The notes under the pieces: model-generated
Told to the model about the DNA's origin: nothing
The model's database searches: none
Seen by the model: only the letters and a program-made list of their open reading frames with translations
Assembly (NCBI GenBank): GCA_030490835.1
Contig: CM059972.1
Coordinates: 8,214,264 to 8,278,263, forward strand
Length of the DNA stretch: 64,000 bases
From: Annona cherimola
Taxonomy: Eukaryota > Streptophyta > Magnoliopsida > Magnoliales > Annonaceae
Reading direction: 5' to 3'
Position numbers and translations under genes: made by a program
Shown: positions 59,486 through 64,000 of the stretch, in pieces
Layout: each line of letters begins with the position of its first letter
Position numbering within the stretch: position 1 is the stretch's first letter

Positions 59486-60457
59486 AGTCTTCCATAAAAC
59501 CTTTTTCCAAACTAGATAAGGCACATATGCTCTAGACTCTGCGATGCACTCGCAACACACATGCATTAGATATATGGATCTCAAACTCCAAAAAAGGAAA
59601 CCAGCACCAATCCTCTACGGTGGTATGGATGCTACTGCGGACAAGTCATATCCCTTAAAAGATTACAAGTGTACTACAAATCTTAAGGATGACGAACAAA
59701 GGATCAGTCAGCATGTTGTATCATCTTGGAGCCTTTTTCTTTTTCTTTTTCCTTTTTCTTTTTTTCTCATTGGCCGGCTATTACAACTCAGAGATTTTGA
59801 GTAGTTCTGCTCATTTCTCAAACAACAGATCATGACGCTAGAACAAAACATTGATCTGCCACACCAAGCAAGAATGCAGCTCAAAAGAAAACCATGAAAG
59901 TCCCCGCTCAGTTCCAATGCCGTCGACATCCCGAAAAGCTTACTCAAATCACACCGCCAGACGCGGAAAAGCACAGATCAGAGTCAGTTTGTAATACATT
60001 TCCCATCTCGTCCAAATCTCATCTCATCTCCGATAAATTCCATCCATTTCGGTAGAAAAATCACATGAATAAGTAAAGATCAAAACAGCACCAGAGACAA
60101 TAGACGAAGAATCAGAACAAGCTTAGAAAAGAATGTGGACAGAAGCAAGAGAAGAGTACCTGCATTTACGGCCAACAACCCGACATTTCCAGAGAAAAAT
60201 CGGAAGATATCTTTGGCATTGGTCCGAAACGTTGCAGCACAGAGAAGCCAGAGCGAAATGCGCGGTGGTGGTGAGGGTGGCCGAGTGGAATTCGGCCAGG
60301 AGAGCAGAAGAAAGAGATCCTGGCCACAGCTGTTCACCGCAATGCTTCTTATTCCAACGGTGGGGATTTCTTTTGGCTGGCCCTTCTTGATGCTAATAGT
60401 GGACCATGTCCGTTTCCATGGTGGGGCAGTCTGTTTTTAATTAAGAACCTGTTTAAA

Positions 60458-60741
60458 GGTGTGTTGGGTAATGAATAAAATTTTCGATAAAAAGTTATGA
60501 AGAATAAAAGTTGTCATATGATGTAATTTAATAGGAGTAATGATGAGCAGTAAAGAGGATAAAATTAAAATAGATAGGTTAGTTGTGTCGATAGTTATGT
60601 AAAAATGATTGAAAAGTATGGTAGTTGTATAGGAAAATGTGAAAAAATGATTAAAAAATATGATAGTTGTGGAGAGTGAAAAGTTTTAAATTGAAAATTA
60701 AGTTTTAACTTGACATTTTCTATCAATTGTCAAACACACCC
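60458..60741 (+). mobile_element. Tourist-like MITE upstream of the TBL gene
   Basis: Starts GGTGTGTTGGG and ends TCAAACACACCC, 284 bp, with full family body. It lies just beyond the proposed TBL leader exon, so in its promoter region. Confidence 0.75.
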
Positions 60742-61930
60742 TGAGTGAATAAGGCTATTTAATTAAGAAGCCGAAAAATGGACGGTGCTCTTTTTAAAAT
60801 TCGTGGCTGATCCAAGAAATTCTCCGGGAATCGCTTGTCTTAAATGGTTTAATTTATGAAATGGCAGCGGTTCATCGTATTTAAAAATTTTTAATTTACC
60901 TAGGAATATAATTTTATCTTGATTTAAATTCCTCGTTTAGCTGGGAATGTAATCTTATTTTAACAAAAATTTTAATGCGTCACATAATTGAATCACCTGA
61001 AATTTAAAAATTTAAAGGATGAAAATGTTTGCTTTAGGTGATTTATTTATCCACTAGATATTTTTATTAAGGTGATAATTATTTTTCTAATTAGATAAAT
61101 AATTTAAAACACACTTAACACGTTAAATTTCATAAATTAAATCATTAAAATATTAACCAAGAAAATTTTTCGATAAACTAATTCCCAGAATTATTGTCGT
61201 TTAAAATATGGAATTATGGAGTGCCCATCAAAAAATGGGAAAGAAAAAGCAGGCTTTGCTTATGTTAAATCACTCTTTTTTGTAACATTTATTATTTTTA
61301 ATATCTTTATGCTTATGGAAAACTTTCCACCTATTATATTTATCGTCATTTATATTATCATTCAAACTCTTTTTTCAGTCTAATATTATTATGCATCATA
61401 TCAACATAATAAATAATTTAATATTAAATAACAATTTTAAAATTATATTTCCAGCATTTAAATATTTTAAATATTATTATATGGATAAATAATTTTATTA
61501 AATATTATTATATTCTAACATATACATAAATTGATCTAAATATTTTTTATAATTTATATATAAATATATATTTTCAGCAAATGTTCCGGATGCACATTTT
61601 TAATCAAGATAGTTAAACAAATGATATTAAACGCAATGAATAACATAAAATTTCCATCAAGCATTAAAATATTTAGAATAGAATTGGTTACATGAAACTA
61701 CTTCCAAAAAATTAAATCTCAATTTTAAAACTTAACGTTTCGCTGACTCAATAAGTCCATTAATTTTATTTTTATTGGCTTTATGATTTATATTATCTTC
61801 TTGTTTGCATTTCCTCTTAAAAGGTGTGGTTTGATTCAGCACTTGTCTTGAAAAATTCAGAGATGAAATAAAGTTGGTAAATAAGAGGCACGAATTTAGA
61901 AGGTCTGACTTGTTTTAAAACTTAACTGGT
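60742..61930. mobile_element. AT-rich DNA with an ATTGTATTTAGCA-family MITE (about 61260-61705)
   Basis: The MITE is recognised by AACATTTATTATTTTTAATA on the left, family centre text (AATTTATATATAAATATATA), and TTAAACGCAATGAATAACAT facing the left arm. The rest holds no recognised gene. Confidence 0.5.
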
Positions 61931-61935
61931 TTTTT

Positions 61936-62053
61936 TTTTTTTTTTTTGATTGAGTTGCAGCCACTGCTCACAACTGAGGAGAGGGGGATTCGAAACCCCA
62001 ACGCTGGGCATGATTGCTCGCATGAGCTACCAACTGGCCTACGGCAGGTGCTC
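61936..62053 (-). mobile_element. Complete short tRNA-derived SINE
   Basis: On the minus strand the unit starts GAGCACCTGCCG. It has an A box TAGGCCAGTTGG (62041-62030) and a B box GGTTTCGAATCC (61997-61986), and ends in a poly(A) tail (61947 down to about 61936). AACTTAACTGGTTTTTT occurs on both sides (61919-61935 and 62054-62070), a 17-bp target duplication as expected for LINE-driven insertion. The body is only about 105 bp, so hardly more than the tRNA-like head. Confidence 0.9.
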
Positions 62054-62099
62054 AACTTAACTGGTTTTTTAAAAATGAATTCAAATAAGCTCTAATCAC

Positions 62100-63730
62100 T
62101 TGGGCCACAACGACGTTATATAAATCAATATTCGATCCGATTGATGATTAATAAAAATCAAAAAATTAGATCCGATTGTCGTGATTAAGTGGCAACGTAA
62201 GTGAGTTATGTATAGGATAGAAGGCCAATGGTTCAAAGTGGGATTGAAACATTTACTTCATTATTTCCTGAGAAAAAAATCCCATCAATTTTTTTCTTAA
62301 AAGTATGTAGAAGATCATAACTCTACATGTTTTGGGATTCTATAATGAGTATTTGTTATTTGATAAATGGCTGGTTTCTCATAAAGTCAGCCTTAGATCA
62401 GGTGATTTACCCGGATTTTTAGTTTAATAAAATTTGACAAATTTTAAAACTTATCCAATATTTTTTTAATTTTTGCAAATCAACAAAATACATTTCGCAT
62501 GGAGAAAGATTTAAGTATAACCCGTACATTCATTAAAAAAAAATCAAAAATTAAAATTTTGAGAAAGAGAGGTAACTGGTGGATCTGATTCGGTGTTTAA
62601 AATTTCATTGGCACGTTGAAAACTTGGATGAGACAAGTATGATTACATTTTACAATTTTTTAAGAATGTGTTTGACAAAGAAAAAATTTCAAACTAAAAC
62701 TTTTCATGGTCCAAATCATCCATTAGAGTTGGTTCCCACATAACAAGTACCAACCGTGAGAGGTATTTGCAGAGTAGTCCATCTAACTTTGTCTAATTGC
62801 AGATTAGTGTATACATCTTGATTAGCAAAATAAATCCATGAGTTTGAGAATATTGCACAATAATTCACTTAATTGGTGTAAGCTACGAAACACCTGTCTA
62901 GGCATGGAGTTTGATTTATCCAATAAGCAGTAGAGTAGAGCATAACAACTATTTTTCTTTGCTTCTACTTTTTGTGCAGGCTTAATTCTTCCGTAGAAGG
63001 AGGAAGCTAACTTCTCACATACGCTAGTTTAACAAGTAAATCAACATAATTTTGAGAGTGACTTCCTTATTTATTTTTATTGTTGGCTAGTTCAGAGGGT
63101 TCATTTTACAATTATTTCAATGGAAAAGTTGAAACCCAAACTATCGATATTTTTAAATTCAACATTTTTAAAGTTTGTTCCACTTGAATAACCAAATGAT
63201 TGACTTAAGTATGCGTAAGGGCGTCTAGGGTAGAAGGTCCAAGGTTCAAAGTTAAGTAATATTGTTAGTGGCGTATTCTACTTACATGATCAAGTGATTG
63301 ATATGAATATATGTAAAAGTGTATTGGGTGAGAGATCTAGAATTCTAAATCAGGTAGAGGCACTTGTCTTCTTTACCCCTCATAAAGTTATTTTTCATCA
63401 ATTGCCTAGTCGTCCAAGGGAGTAATACCATAAAAAATCATTAATATTTTTAAATTCAACATTCCTAACATTTTGTTCCACTTAAATGAGTAAGTGGTTG
63501 ATGTGAGTATATATAAAAGTATATGAGGTGAGAGCATATAAAAGATCATTCTTAACATTCTTAACATTTTATTCCACTTAGATGACTAGGTGGTTGATGT
63601 GAATGTATATATAAAAATATATAGGGTGAGATGTCCACGATTCTAAATTAGGTGGAAGCACTTGTTTCGTTTACCTCTTTCTTGGAGTTATCATCTATTA
63701 GTTACCTAATCATCCAAGACGATAATACAA
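62100..63730. repeat. Cluster of related repeat units with B-box-like text
   Basis: Units with GTGGTTGATGTGARTATAT, AAAAGTATATRRGGTGAGAG and a CCAAGGTTCAAAGTT-like element recur at about 62165-62270, 63190-63260, 63280-63360, 63480-63535 and 63590-63655. They may be SINE-derived or a worn tandem array. No gene was seen. Confidence 0.45.
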
Positions 63731-63740
63731 ACAATCTAGT

Positions 63741-63868
63741 TATGACTTAGATTTATGAAGATGTAAAATAAAAAAGTATTATTATTAGTCGAAAATGAAA
63801 AATAATAATTATGACTTAGATTTATGAAGATGTAAAATAAAAAAGTATTATTATGAGTTGAAAAAATT
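63741..63868. repeat. 69-bp tandem duplication
   Basis: TATGACTTAGATTTATGAAG and the text after it recur at 63810, almost unchanged. Confidence 0.85.
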
Positions 63869-64000
63869 GTACAAAAATGAGGGAGTTTTATCCCGTCCTA
63901 CTCTTGTTCTCATCTCATAAAAAAGGCAATGTTTTAACTTTATCAACATATATTCAATATGACTATCCCATTTGGATCTACTTTGGGTGTGTGTAGGAAG

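Larger units (their letters stand above)
57915..60400 (-). other. Probable 5' leader of the TBL gene with a 2.2-kb leader intron and a uORF
   Basis: A CAG|GTACTC donor at 60160 and a TTCAG|GTTGGTG acceptor at 57962/57961 (minus) would join a leader exon of about 60160-60400 to the 47 bases before the TBL start codon. The leader exon is GC-richer than its surroundings, as promoter-proximal exons often are. It holds an ATG at 60337 that opens a frame of 61 codons and stops at a TGA just after the proposed junction. The exon and intron are inferred from splice motifs only; the transcription start is unknown. Confidence 0.5.

Noticed and set aside
39479..62000. True tRNA genes at the B-box-like sites
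   Set aside because: No cloverleaf could be drawn with a paired acceptor stem; the sites fit SINE heads better.
1..64000. CRISPR array, operon or viral genome
   Set aside because: No regularly spaced identical repeats with unique spacers and no compact gene clusters; all repeats fit plant transposons or microsatellites.

Overview
The window is nuclear DNA of a flowering plant. It is AT-rich and holds three intron-rich genes with typical plant splice sites. The proteins match angiosperm families, and the remaining DNA is packed with plant-type transposon relics (MITEs, a TRIM, SINE and LINE fragments, a probable solo LTR). The low GC of the exons looks more like a non-grass species, but I cannot place it further. 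There is no bacterial, organellar or viral operon.

Genes, all on the minus strand. (1) 5521..10585, five exons: a nucleoside diphosphate kinase of the NDK5 type with a predicted signal peptide, 180 aa. (2) 15895..26569, thirteen exons: a VIT plus von Willebrand A domain protein related to inter-alpha-trypsin inhibitor heavy chains, 752 aa, with an intact MIDAS motif. (3) 52917..57914, three coding exons plus a probable upstream leader exon near 60.2-60.4 kb: a trichome birefringence-like (TBL) polysaccharide O-acetyltransferase, 393 aa, with GDS and DxxH motifs. All three read through without frameshift, so they look functional. They have no evident shared pathway. Three of the 18 coding introns use GC-AG rather than GT-AG boundaries.

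Between and inside the genes: 1-5.5 kb is AT-rich, with MITE relics and one GC-richer, G-box-bearing block at 2.4-2.76 kb. 10.6-15.7 kb holds two fold-back elements, a complete 912-bp hAT-like element with 8-bp target duplication, a probable Ty3-type solo LTR and a nested MITE. 26.6-52.9 kb is a 26-kb stretch without a recognisable gene, filled with MITEs, including three copies of one family inserted inside each other (34413-35279). Intron 2 of the TBL gene carries a complete 597-bp TRIM and a decayed RTE-clade LINE. 60.4-64 kb holds further MITEs, a short complete SINE with long target duplication, and a repeat cluster.

The most unusual pattern is a family of about 12-16 fold-back elements. 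They share a palindromic core but carry at least four different sets of end arms, several with their own small subterminal palindrome. One copy has a 9-bp near-identical flanking repeat, another a 13-bp one. I cannot assign them to a named family; Mutator-like MITEs are the best guess. No novel protein-coding system was found.
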